From Acidobacteriota bacterium (lineage in GTDB: Bacteria > Acidobacteriota > Terriglobia > UBA7540): DNA of 10,230 bases. Shown here piece after piece: positions 1 to 6,732 of the stretch. The translations under genes and the position numbers were made by a program. Position 1 is the stretch's first letter. Each line of letters begins with the position of its first letter. The stretch is from positions 1 through 10,230 of the forward strand of contig JAKASC010000068.1 in the NCBI GenBank assembly GCA_021828245.1, read 5' to 3'. Below the pieces are notes generated by a model. That model did no database searches. It was not told where the DNA came from and saw only the letters and a list, made by a program, of their open reading frames with translations.

Positions 1-900
1 GGTTGCGGCGGGGAGCAGGACGTCGCAGTCCTGCTCCAGCAAAGCGAGGTTGTCAATTTTCTCGCAGCCTGGGAAATCGGGAACTTTGCCCCCGGCATGA
101 ACATGCTCGGCGAGCTTCGGAATATCCAGGCCGTGGGGATTCAGGATTCCGCCGTGGATGTCCGACACGCCGATGATTTTGTAACCGGCCTCGTGCATCA
201 GGCGCGCCGCCTGCGAGCCAACATTTCCAAAACCTTGAATGATGACGCGCGTCGCGGAGCGGTCACGGCCAAAGCGCTTGAGCGCCTGGTCGGTGACAAT
301 CATGCAGCCGCGGCCCGTGGCTTCCTTGCGCCCGCGCGAGCCGCCCAGATCAATCGGCTTGCCGGTGACGCTGGCGGTGACGGTGTGGCGGACGTGCATG
401 GAATACGTATCCATGATCCAAGCCATCGTCTGCTCGTTGGTGTTCATGTCGGGGGCGGGAACGTCGCGCTCCGGGCCGATATAATCCAGAATCTCGGCGG
501 TGTAGCGGCGGGTGATCCGTTCGAGTTCGCCGAGGCTGAGCTTTTCCGGGTCGCAAATGATGCCACCCTTGGCGCCGCCAAAAGGAATGTTGACGACGGC
601 GCACTTCCATGTCATTTCCGCCGCCAGGCCTCGAATTTCATCGAGCGTGACCTTGGGGCCGTAGCGAAGGCCGCCTTTGCACGGGCCGCGCGCGATGGAG
701 TGCTGGACGCGGAAGCCGTCGAACACGGCTAGCTTGCCGTTGTCCATGAGGACGGGAATGTGAACGATGATTTCGCGGTTGGGTTTGCGAAGGTACTGAT
801 AAATCCCGTCGTCCAAATTCAGCTTGCGTGCCGCCACGTCAAACCGAGCTGCCATGGATTCATAAACGCTCAGTTCTTTTTCGGTCTCAATAGCGTCCAT
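1..900 (-). CDS. gdhA: Glutamate dehydrogenase, hexameric type, 3' end cut by window
   Basis: Interconverts glutamate and 2-oxoglutarate plus ammonia in the cytoplasm. Three hundred codons are visible, read leftwards from the ATG at 898-900; the family is usually about 410-450 residues, so the end of the nucleotide-binding domain and the C-terminus lie outside. Visible motifs: PCKGGLRY at residues 73-80, TWKC with Lys99, the family signature IPFGGAKGGIICDP at 105-118 with catalytic Lys111, PAPD with Asp151, and the Rossmann turn GFGNVG at 223-228. Lys75, Lys99, Lys111 and Asp151 keep exactly the spacing of Lys89, Lys113, Lys125 and Asp165 of the Clostridium symbiosum enzyme. The strand after the Rossmann turn ends in VSDIHGG (Asp247), as in Bacillus RocG, which suggests but does not prove NAD preference. 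A G-rich stretch sits four bases before the ATG. A GTG five codons upstream is possible but less likely. Family call is near certain; the cofactor is inferred. Confidence 0.95.
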   Translation of the reverse strand, partial: MDAIETEKELSVYESMAARFDVAARKLNLDDGIYQYLRKPNREIIVHIPVLMDNGKLAVFDGFRVQHSIARGPCKGGLRYGPKVTLDEIRGLAAEMTWKCAVVNIPFGGAKGGIICDPEKLSLGELERITRRYTAEILDYIGPERDVPAPDMNTNEQTMAWIMDTYSMHVRHTVTASVTGKPIDLGGSRGRKEATGRGCMIVTDQALKRFGRDRSATRVIIQGFGNVGSQAARLMHEAGYKIIGVSDIHGGILNPHGLDIPKLAEHVHAGGKVPDFPGCEKIDNLALLEQDCDVLLPAAT

Positions 901-939
901 CGCGCCCCCCAGCACGGCTTCAAACCGGTCAGCGGGGCC

Positions 940-948
940 AGTATAGCA
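940..948 (-). promoter_or_regulatory. Candidate extended -10 promoter for glutamate dehydrogenase gene
   Basis: On the minus strand the bases read TGCTATACT, a TGn extension followed by a -10 hexamer with five of six consensus bases. Predicted transcription start is near 933, giving a leader of about 33 bases before the ATG. No good -35 box lies 17 bases upstream (TAGCCT, three of six), which is usual for extended -10 promoters. It lies in the 196-base gap after lpxC, so the dehydrogenase probably has its own promoter even though lpxC is in the same direction. No strong terminator for lpxC was seen in this gap, only short imperfect repeats around 1061-1091. Confidence 0.4.
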
Positions 949-1096
949 AAGGACTGCGGGCCAGGCTAGGCGAGGGCTGTGCGGAGATTGGTGTTGCCTA
1001 TCCGAACAGGGGAGAAATCAACAAGAAAAGGTAGGCCGCCAGCCTCCGCATCCGCATAGTGTCTTCCGTCAAGTCAAGGTACTAAAGACGGCTCCA

Positions 1097-2023
1097 TCAA
1101 GCCGGGTTCGGAGCTTCGACCGGAGCAGGCTGCGGAGAGGTGCTCATTGGATGAGGCTGATCCCCAGTGACAAGCTCGAAGGCGTCTTTAGTGTGCAGAA
1201 GCTTATTGACCAGCGCGACGTGCATGGCATGCCCGGCTCGCTCGGCAATAACGTGGCCGAGCAAGGGATGGCCGAGCAAGGCCAAATCGCCGATGAGGTC
1301 GAGGATTTTGTGACGGCAAAATTCGTCCGGGAAACGCAGACCCTCCGGGTTCAGGACGCCGTCGCGCGCGAGCACCACCGCGTTCTCCAGCGAGCCGCCG
1401 CGAATCAGGCCGCTCTTGCGCAGCGCTTCCACCTCCTCAAGAAAGCCGAAGGTCCGTGCCGGAGAGATCGTCGCCTCATAGCTTTCCTGGGACGGGTCAA
1501 ACGTCATCTCCTGCTCTCCAATGACTGGATGAGCAAAAGCGATGCGATACGTGGCGCGGAAGTTTTCTGCCGGATAAGCCGCGATCCGCTTTGACCCTTC
1601 CACCACTTCGATCGGCTTTAGTAACTTCAGATAGGCCCGGCGCGCCCGTTGCCGTCGGAGCCCAGCTTGAGCGATCAGCCGCAAAAAGGGCGCTGCGCTG
1701 CCGTCCAAAATGGGGACTTCGAGGTTATCAATTTCCACATTAACGTTATCCACCCGCGACCCCGCCAACGCCGAGAGCAGATGCTCGGTTGTCGAGATCA
1801 AAACCCCCTTTTTCATCAAGCTGGTGGCGTAGCTGACGCGCGCTACGTTGCGGCAAGCGGCCTCAATGATGAAGTTGTCGAGGTCAGTCCGCTTGAAGAT
1901 TATGCCTGTGTTGGAGGGCGCCGGCACCAAACGCAGATGCGTTTTGAGGCCACTGTGCAGACCAATCCCCTCAATGACTACGGGAGTCGCGATGGTGTGC
2001 TGGTAGTTCTCGTCTTGGTTCAT
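1097..2023 (-). CDS. lpxC: UDP-3-O-acyl-N-acetylglucosamine deacetylase (LpxC)
   Basis: Zinc-dependent cytoplasmic deacetylase that carries out the first committed step of lipid A synthesis. The 308-residue product is close to the 305 of E. coli. It opens with the LpxC GIGLHSG motif (19-25), then STTEHLLSALAG with Glu80 and zinc ligand His81, the EVPILDGSAAPF motif, and RHKILDLIGDL with zinc ligands His238 and Asp242. His265 lies in ERAGHAMH. His238, Asp242 and His265 fall at the same numbers as in E. coli, so the active site is complete. The C-terminus ends in a short Pro/Ala-rich tail. The ATG at 2021-2023 has no convincing Shine-Dalgarno (an AAGGA sits about 19 bases away), but no other start gives a better N-terminus. 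The gene stands alone here, divergent from polA, not beside ftsZ/ftsA as in enterobacteria. Confidence 0.97.
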   Translation of the reverse strand: MNQDENYQHTIATPVVIEGIGLHSGLKTHLRLVPAPSNTGIIFKRTDLDNFIIEAACRNVARVSYATSLMKKGVLISTTEHLLSALAGSRVDNVNVEIDNLEVPILDGSAAPFLRLIAQAGLRRQRARRAYLKLLKPIEVVEGSKRIAAYPAENFRATYRIAFAHPVIGEQEMTFDPSQESYEATISPARTFGFLEEVEALRKSGLIRGGSLENAVVLARDGVLNPEGLRFPDEFCRHKILDLIGDLALLGHPLLGHVIAERAGHAMHVALVNKLLHTKDAFELVTGDQPHPMSTSPQPAPVEAPNPA

Positions 2024-2058
2024 AGTAATCAGCGAGCTAGCATCCTTGGTTCCATCTT

Positions 2059-2064
2059 AATATA
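2059..2064 (-). promoter_or_regulatory. Candidate -10 box for lpxC
   Basis: The minus strand reads TATATT inside an AT-rich pocket (about 2056-2072) that stands out from GC-rich surroundings. Predicted start of transcription is near 2052, which would leave a leader of about 30 bases before the lpxC ATG. The best hexamer 17 bases upstream (ATGGTA) matches the -35 consensus at only three positions. Support is therefore the -10 match, the local AT richness and the position. Confidence 0.3.
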
Positions 2065-2126
2065 AAATCTAAGTGCTTGCCTACCATTGACTTACATGCG
2101 ATACATCAAAATCTTTAGGGTTTTCC

Positions 2127-2144
2127 TGTTGCATGTTTGCAACA
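2127..2144. repeat. 18-base interrupted palindrome between lpxC and polA, possible operator
   Basis: Two perfect 7-base inverted arms, TGTTGCA at 2127-2133 and TGCAACA at 2138-2144, flank a 4-base spacer TGTT. It lies about 100 bases upstream of lpxC and 180 bases upstream of polA, in the shared divergent region. The size and symmetry fit a binding site for a dimeric regulator. As RNA it would form a 7-bp hairpin with a tetraloop, but no T-run follows on either strand, so a terminator is unlikely. Which regulator would bind is unknown. Confidence 0.4.
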
Positions 2145-2313
2145 CTTTATCCTTGCCGATAGTGGCGAGGAGCCAACTGCCTACCATGGCTGAACAAGTT
2201 CAGCTTGCGGGCTGCGCCGATTTCGTCACGGCCGGGGTGAAGGGTTTGCGCCAAGGAGCGAGCTTCGAATCGCAAACCATCAGATGCGGTACAATGCCAA
2301 ATATTCCAAGTTC

Positions 2314-2326
2314 GGGAGCATGCATG
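2314..2326 (+). promoter_or_regulatory. Ribosome binding site that sets the polA start
   Basis: GGGAG at 2314-2318 is followed by a 5-base spacer and ATG at 2324. This is the best Shine-Dalgarno/start pair in the open frame, which extends upstream to an ATG at 2087 without a stop. The start also places the first polymerase I motif (LFLMD, residues 10-14) at the expected distance from the N-terminus. A TACAAT at 2290-2295 could be a -10 box for a short leader, but no -35 supports it. Confidence 0.55.
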
Positions 2327-4984
2327 GAAGGTCCAGAGAAGGGCGAGATTTTGTTTCTAATGGACGCTATGTCTTTGGTGTTTCGGGCATTTTATGCGCC
2401 GATGCAGACGGCGCTCCTGACGCCAAGCGGGATGCCGACCAAGGCCATATATATTTTCGTGCGAACGGTCTTAAAGCTCTTAAGAACCTGGAACCCCTCA
2501 TACGCTGCGGTGGCCTTTGACCTGGCCGCGCCCACTTTTCGGGATAAGCTTTTTGAGCAATACAAAGCCAACCGGCCGGCCTTCCCCGAGGAGCTCTCTG
2601 TGCAGCTTCCCTACGTTCGCCGATTTTGCCGCGCTTTGGGCATTCCCGTGGTGGAAATGGAAGGGTTTGAGGCTGACGACATTATCGGTACCCTTGCGCA
2701 ACAGGGGAAGGAGCAAGGGCTGGAAGTCCTGATCGTGTCAGGGGACGAGGATCTGTTCCAACTGGTTGGTGAGCGGGTATCTGTCCTTAAACCGGCACGC
2801 AGCGCGAGCGAAACAGAGACCGTTTGTGACGCGGAAAAGGTGAAGGAAATTCTCGGAATCGAGCCCGAGCAGGTGGTGGATTGGTTGGCGCTGACCGGCG
2901 ATCCGAGTGATAACATTCCCGGCGCGAGGCCGCTTCCGGGAAGCGAAGCGGCTAAACGAAACGGGGCCAAGAAACGAACCTATATCGGCCCCAAGGGCGC
3001 CACGGAATTGATTCGGCAATTTGGGAGCCTGGATGGGGCGCTCGCCCATTACGAGCAGGTCAAAAAGCTCAGCTATCGTGAAGCCCTCCGCGATTACGCG
3101 CAAGAGGCAAAGCTTAGCCGCGACCTGGCCCGCATTCGCACGGATGTGCCGTTGAGCATAAAACCTCAGGAGCTGAGATTAGGCCCGCGAGATCTGGCTG
3201 AAATCCGCGCGCTGTGCCAGGAACTGAGTTTTTCTTCGCTTCTAGGGGAGCTTTTGGAGAGTGCGCCGCCTCCACCGCCGATTCCCGCTGCAAAAAACCT
3301 GCGAACCCAGGCCGAGGTTGAACAATGGCTGGCAACGCGCGATCGAAGCGTTCCCCTGGCCGTTGCTTTCAGCCTGGCGGGCGACGAAGGTTTCGATGGG
3401 CAACTCACACAACTGGGTTTTTCCGACGGGGATACGATAGCCGGGTTTGACTTGAACTTATCCGAAGGCTTGCCTCCGCTAACCCGAGAGCAACTGAGCG
3501 ACGATTCGGCAGCCAAGGTAGTGCACCACTCCAAACTATTGCGTTTGCTCCTCAAAAAATCCGATGTGGAGCTTGCGGGAGTCCGGCACGACACGATGCT
3601 GCTCTCCTACCTTCTTGACCCATTGGCGTCAAGTCACACGTTGGGTGAAGTCAGCTTGCGCCGGCTCGGCCAGACCATGGGCAGCTCGGCTGCGGAGGCC
3701 GCCCTTCGCACGCACGAGTTGGCCAAGCTACTGGCGCCCGAGGTCGAACGGGAGGGGTTGCGCCCGGTTTACGAGCAAATTGAATTGCCGCTCACCGTTG
3801 TCCTGGCAGAGATGGAAGCGGTGGGCGTGAAGATTGACCCCGCCATTTTGGCGGCGATGTCGAAGGAACTCGACCGGGAATTGACGACGCTCACCGAGCA
3901 GATTTACAGCCTCGCCGGCGAGCCCTTCGACATTAATTCGCCGAAACAGCTCGGCGAGGTGTTGTTTGGAAAACTAAGGTTGCCGGGCGGAAAAAGACTG
4001 AAGAAGAGCGGGCAATACTCGACGGCTGCAGGGGTTCTGGAAGCGTTGGCGGAGCAATATGAGTTGCCGAAGAAAATCATCGAGTATCGGACACGAGCCA
4101 AAATGAAATCTACGTATGTTGATGTTCTGCCGAGATACATCCATCCCGCGACGGGACGGCTTCATACCACGTTCGATCAGACCGGCGCGCGAACGGGCCG
4201 GCTGTCATCCTCCAACCCGAACCTACAAAATATTCCGATGGATGAGGAATTTGGGTTGAGGATTCGGGCCGCGTTTGTAGCTGAACCCGGAGGGCGGCTC
4301 ATCGCTGCGGATTATTCGCAGATTGAGTTGCGGATCCTGGCGCATCTTTCCGAAGATCCTCGGCTGATGGAAGCCTTCGCCCAGCAGGAGGACATCCATG
4401 CGCGGACGGCGGAGGAGATCTTTGGCGTGCCGCCGGGCTTACAAACCCACGAGCATCGCAGGATGGCCAAGGCTATCAATTACGGCGTCATTTATGGCTT
4501 GAGTTCGTTTGGGCTGGCGGGACGCACCGGCTCCAGTAAAACCGAGGCGCAGCAGTATATTGACGCCTATTTCGCCCGCTACCGAAAGGTCAAAGAATTC
4601 CTGGATGGCCGGCTTGACGAAGCCCGAAGCACGGGCCGGGTTCGGACGCTGTTTGGTCGAATGCGCCCCATTCCAGAAATTAACAGCACCGACGTGGCAG
4701 CTCGTAATCGCGCCGAGCGCGAAGCCATGAATACTCCTTTGCAGGGCACCGCAGCGGATCTTTTGAAGCTCGCCATGGTGAAGGTTCACGACCGGCTGCA
4801 TCGGGAGGGGCTGAAGACTCGAATGATTCTGACCGTACACGATGAGCTGGTCTTTGAGGCTCCTGAGCCGGAAGTCGAGGTGGCGTGCCAAAGGGTTCAA
4901 CAGGAAATGGAAGGCGTTTACCCACTGCGAGTGCCGCTCAAGGTGGATATCGGCGTGGGAGCTAATTGGCGAGAGGCCAAGTAG
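2324..4984 (+). CDS. polA: DNA polymerase I, proofreading site degenerate
   Basis: Repair and Okazaki-fragment-processing polymerase, 886 residues (E. coli 928, Taq 832). Residues 1 to about 290 form the 5'-nuclease domain, with acidic residues in LFLMD (Asp14), FEADD (Asp118, Asp119), SGDED (141-143) and GDPSDN (Asp193, Asp196). Residues about 300-480 have the 3'-5' exonuclease fold position, but the metal ligands are gone: Ser350/Ala352, His402 and Leu406 stand where E. coli has Asp355/Glu357, Asn420 and Asp424. The polymerase domain is intact: motif A DYSQIELR (Asp663), motif B from Arg712 through Lys716 to Tyr720, motif C HDE (839-841). All sit 42 residues before their E. coli counterparts. 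Tyr720 replaces E. coli Phe762. A basic stretch at 202-220 interrupts the helix-hairpin-helix region. The start at 2324 is preferred over upstream ATGs at 2087 and 2294, which lack good ribosome sites and family alignment. Convergent with the next gene. Confidence 0.97.
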   Translation: MEGPEKGEILFLMDAMSLVFRAFYAPMQTALLTPSGMPTKAIYIFVRTVLKLLRTWNPSYAAVAFDLAAPTFRDKLFEQYKANRPAFPEELSVQLPYVRRFCRALGIPVVEMEGFEADDIIGTLAQQGKEQGLEVLIVSGDEDLFQLVGERVSVLKPARSASETETVCDAEKVKEILGIEPEQVVDWLALTGDPSDNIPGARPLPGSEAAKRNGAKKRTYIGPKGATELIRQFGSLDGALAHYEQVKKLSYREALRDYAQEAKLSRDLARIRTDVPLSIKPQELRLGPRDLAEIRALCQELSFSSLLGELLESAPPPPPIPAAKNLRTQAEVEQWLATRDRSVPLAVAFSLAGDEGFDGQLTQLGFSDGDTIAGFDLNLSEGLPPLTREQLSDDSAAKVVHHSKLLRLLLKKSDVELAGVRHDTMLLSYLLDPLASSHTLGEVSLRRLGQTMGSSAAEAALRTHELAKLLAPEVEREGLRPVYEQIELPLTVVLAEMEAVGVKIDPAILAAMSKELDRELTTLTEQIYSLAGEPFDINSPKQLGEVLFGKLRLPGGKRLKKSGQYSTAAGVLEALAEQYELPKKIIEYRTRAKMKSTYVDVLPRYIHPATGRLHTTFDQTGARTGRLSSSNPNLQNIPMDEEFGLRIRAAFVAEPGGRLIAADYSQIELRILAHLSEDPRLMEAFAQQEDIHARTAEEIFGVPPGLQTHEHRRMAKAINYGVIYGLSSFGLAGRTGSSKTEAQQYIDAYFARYRKVKEFLDGRLDEARSTGRVRTLFGRMRPIPEINSTDVAARNRAEREAMNTPLQGTAADLLKLAMVKVHDRLHREGLKTRMILTVHDELVFEAPEPEVEVACQRVQQEMEGVYPLRVPLKVDIGVGANWREAK

Positions 4985-5036
4985 CGCCGCGCTTAAAGTC
5001 GCCGAAGCGAGGTGGCCCGTTCGACCGAACCCTGCC

Positions 5037-6650
5037 TCAGGGAATCTTGAGTTGGAAGTTCGCGATCCCGAAATCGGAGGTGTCAGCCTCGGTGATTTGC
5101 ACAACTCCCTTGTAGGTCCCGCGCGGGAGGTTCCAGCCAATGGCGAACTTTAGACGTTTGGAGGGCGGATAAGAGGCGTCGAGCATTTGCACGCGGCTGG
5201 TGATGAGCTGGTGCTCGGCGTTGACGAGCGTATGAGCCACCACCAATTCGTCATTGCGCTTTCGACCGCGACCGCGCCAATGAAGGTCCGAGGGATTGAG
5301 GCTGAACTCCACCGGGACCAGGAAGCGCTCGCGATTCCGCTTTAGCCTCAGAACTTTTGCCCGCACGGGAAATTCCTGAATCGGCAGAGCATAGTAGCCC
5401 GCGCGCGTGTGGAGGTGCACGCCTCGGCGCAACGAGTGAATCGTGATTCTGCGGTAGCTCCCGTCCAGGTGCGGATTGGTCGGTTGGTAAGAGGCATAAT
5501 AGGTTCCGGCGAGCGCGCCGATGGCGCGCCTAACAAAGGCCGAGAGGTCATTGTCACCGCCAAAAGGAAGGCCGCCCGTATCCCAAGCCAGTTCATTCAG
5601 CGAATCTTCGGGCCCATACTCCCGCTCGATGCTGAAGGTGACGGCGCTCGTGGGCCCTTCGGGGCCGAATATGTTGGAGGGAACCTCCGTCGCGTTGCCC
5701 ATGATGGGGCTGGCGCGCAGGCCGTGAGCGTCAATCGTGTAAAAGGTGACGTTCGCCCGCAGAGCCGCGTCGGTAACCGGGCGGATAAATTCGTTGGGAT
5801 CGCTCAAACGCGATTCCATCTCGCGGTCAGCCCCAAAATACGTGGCGTAGGCGTAAGACGCCAGCCGACCGGGGTTCGTCAGAAAGCCGTCGCCAAAATA
5901 GACCACCCGCTTTTCTCCCGGGAAAAGCCCCAGCATATTGACGAGGGCGCGCAGTTGCGCCGTGCGTCGGGACAACAGAGCGGTTTCTTCTTCGAAGAAG
6001 TAATGCACTTCGACCTTGGCACAATTTTGGCGGGCGCTAAACTGAGGCAAATCCATACAGTCCTGCAGATGAGAGAGCAGGTCGTTAATCCGTTCGTCGT
6101 CGCTCGGCGCCGCGCTCTCGTGCTCCATGGCATGAAGCTGGCGGAGGAGCAAGGCGCGGTTGGAAGTAAAGGGTTGCCAGACCTTCACGCCCAGGCCAAC
6201 TGAAAATAGCGCGACTTGGTCGGTCGGTGATAGATGCTTGCGGACCCAGTGCATGGCGGCGTGGATGGAACTCTGGAGATCCGCATAGCTGGTGGAGGAG
6301 TCATCCATGACAAAGACAATGTAGCGGAAACTCTGGGGGACGGGCGATGCCAACGGAAGGGTCGGCAGAGCGGCCGCGCCTGGGGGAACATGAACGACCG
6401 GCTGAGAGGCCGTCGCTGGCTCAAAGCTCAGCAAGGTTTGGCGCTTGCCGTCTTCGCGAACCACCACGTCACTCGCCTTAAGGTTGGTCACCGGCTGACC
6501 CTTGCGGTTGGTGGCTACGATGGTGAGATTCACCAATTGCGTTTGGCTGCGCAACTCGAAGGGAGATTTGCTGCGCCTGCTGGCGGATACGCAGAAGGAG
6601 GCCAGCAAGAGAATGACGACCGTCCCGAGGGTTCGATGACGGCGATCCAT
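5037..6650 (-). CDS. Secreted VWFA-related acidobacterial-domain protein
   Basis: A 537-residue protein probably exported by the signal sequence at residues 1-23 (basic start, hydrophobic TVVILLLASFCVSA core). Residues 37-77 carry the family's N-terminal pattern (NLTIVATNRKGQPVTNL, then DVVVREDGK). The von Willebrand A domain begins near 108: FVMDDSSTS holds a complete metal-ion-dependent adhesion motif, Asp117-x-Ser119-x-Ser121, and FGDG (Asp254) is the probable later acidic ligand. Cys198 and Cys210 could form a disulfide. Residues 383-421 (YYASYQP, then GSYRRITI and TRAGYYA) match the typical end of the acidobacterial VWFA-related domain. The rest, to 537, is beta-rich and unassigned. Such proteins are numerous in Acidobacteriota and their role is unknown; metal-dependent protein binding in the envelope is an inference. 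It follows the glycosidase gene after 82 bases on the same strand. Only a weak AAGG/GGG lies upstream of the ATG. Confidence 0.9.
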   Translation of the reverse strand: MDRRHRTLGTVVILLLASFCVSASRRSKSPFELRSQTQLVNLTIVATNRKGQPVTNLKASDVVVREDGKRQTLLSFEPATASQPVVHVPPGAAALPTLPLASPVPQSFRYIVFVMDDSSTSYADLQSSIHAAMHWVRKHLSPTDQVALFSVGLGVKVWQPFTSNRALLLRQLHAMEHESAAPSDDERINDLLSHLQDCMDLPQFSARQNCAKVEVHYFFEEETALLSRRTAQLRALVNMLGLFPGEKRVVYFGDGFLTNPGRLASYAYATYFGADREMESRLSDPNEFIRPVTDAALRANVTFYTIDAHGLRASPIMGNATEVPSNIFGPEGPTSAVTFSIEREYGPEDSLNELAWDTGGLPFGGDNDLSAFVRRAIGALAGTYYASYQPTNPHLDGSYRRITIHSLRRGVHLHTRAGYYALPIQEFPVRAKVLRLKRNRERFLVPVEFSLNPSDLHWRGRGRKRNDELVVAHTLVNAEHQLITSRVQMLDASYPPSKRLKFAIGWNLPRGTYKGVVQITEADTSDFGIANFQLKIP

Positions 6651-6670
6651 GGTTTAAGTGCCCTGCCTTC

Positions 6671-6707
6671 TTCGCCTATTCTATACCTCCACGGCGCGCA
6701 AGGCGAA
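6671..6707. repeat. Seven-base inverted repeat in the leader of the VWFA gene
   Basis: TTCGCCT at 6671-6677 and AGGCGAA at 6701-6707 are perfect inverted copies separated by 23 bases, in the 82-base gap between the glycosidase stop and the VWFA start. On the minus strand the spacer contains TATAGAAT, a possible but unsupported -10. It could be an operator pair or a loose hairpin; there is no T-run for a terminator. Chance occurrence cannot be excluded. Confidence 0.25.
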
Positions 6708-6732
6708 TGATTTGTGCCTCAAGATGCCGAGT

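Noticed and set aside
97..732. A 211-codon plus-strand open frame
   Set aside because: It lies antisense inside the glutamate dehydrogenase gene, which has unmistakable motifs on the minus strand; long antisense frames are common in GC-rich coding DNA.
1061..1091. Terminator after lpxC
   Set aside because: Overlapping 5-base repeats (GTCTT/AAGAC and CCGTC/GACGG) leave loops of 16 bases or more and lack a T-run.
1649..2065. Plus-strand open frames across lpxC (also 1151-1594)
   Set aside because: Shadows of lpxC, whose complete zinc site is on the minus strand.
2191..2202. TGAACAAGTTCA palindrome as a LexA box upstream of polA
   Set aside because: The GAAC/GTTC arms are separated by two bases, whereas the Gram-positive LexA box has four; it also fits no other SOS box that I know, and short palindromes like this are common.
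4985..5036. Bidirectional terminator between convergent polA and the VWFA gene
   Set aside because: Only a 5-base stem (4990-4994 with 5005-5009) and a 10-base loop can be formed, with no T-run on either side.
4439..5140. A 233-codon minus-strand open frame over the end of polA
   Set aside because: It overlaps the polymerase motifs B and C of polA in antisense and has no family features.
5409..6203. A 264-codon plus-strand open frame
   Set aside because: It is antisense to the VWFA gene, whose signal peptide, MIDAS motif and family C-terminus show the true strand. The predicted plus-strand product has no recognisable domain.
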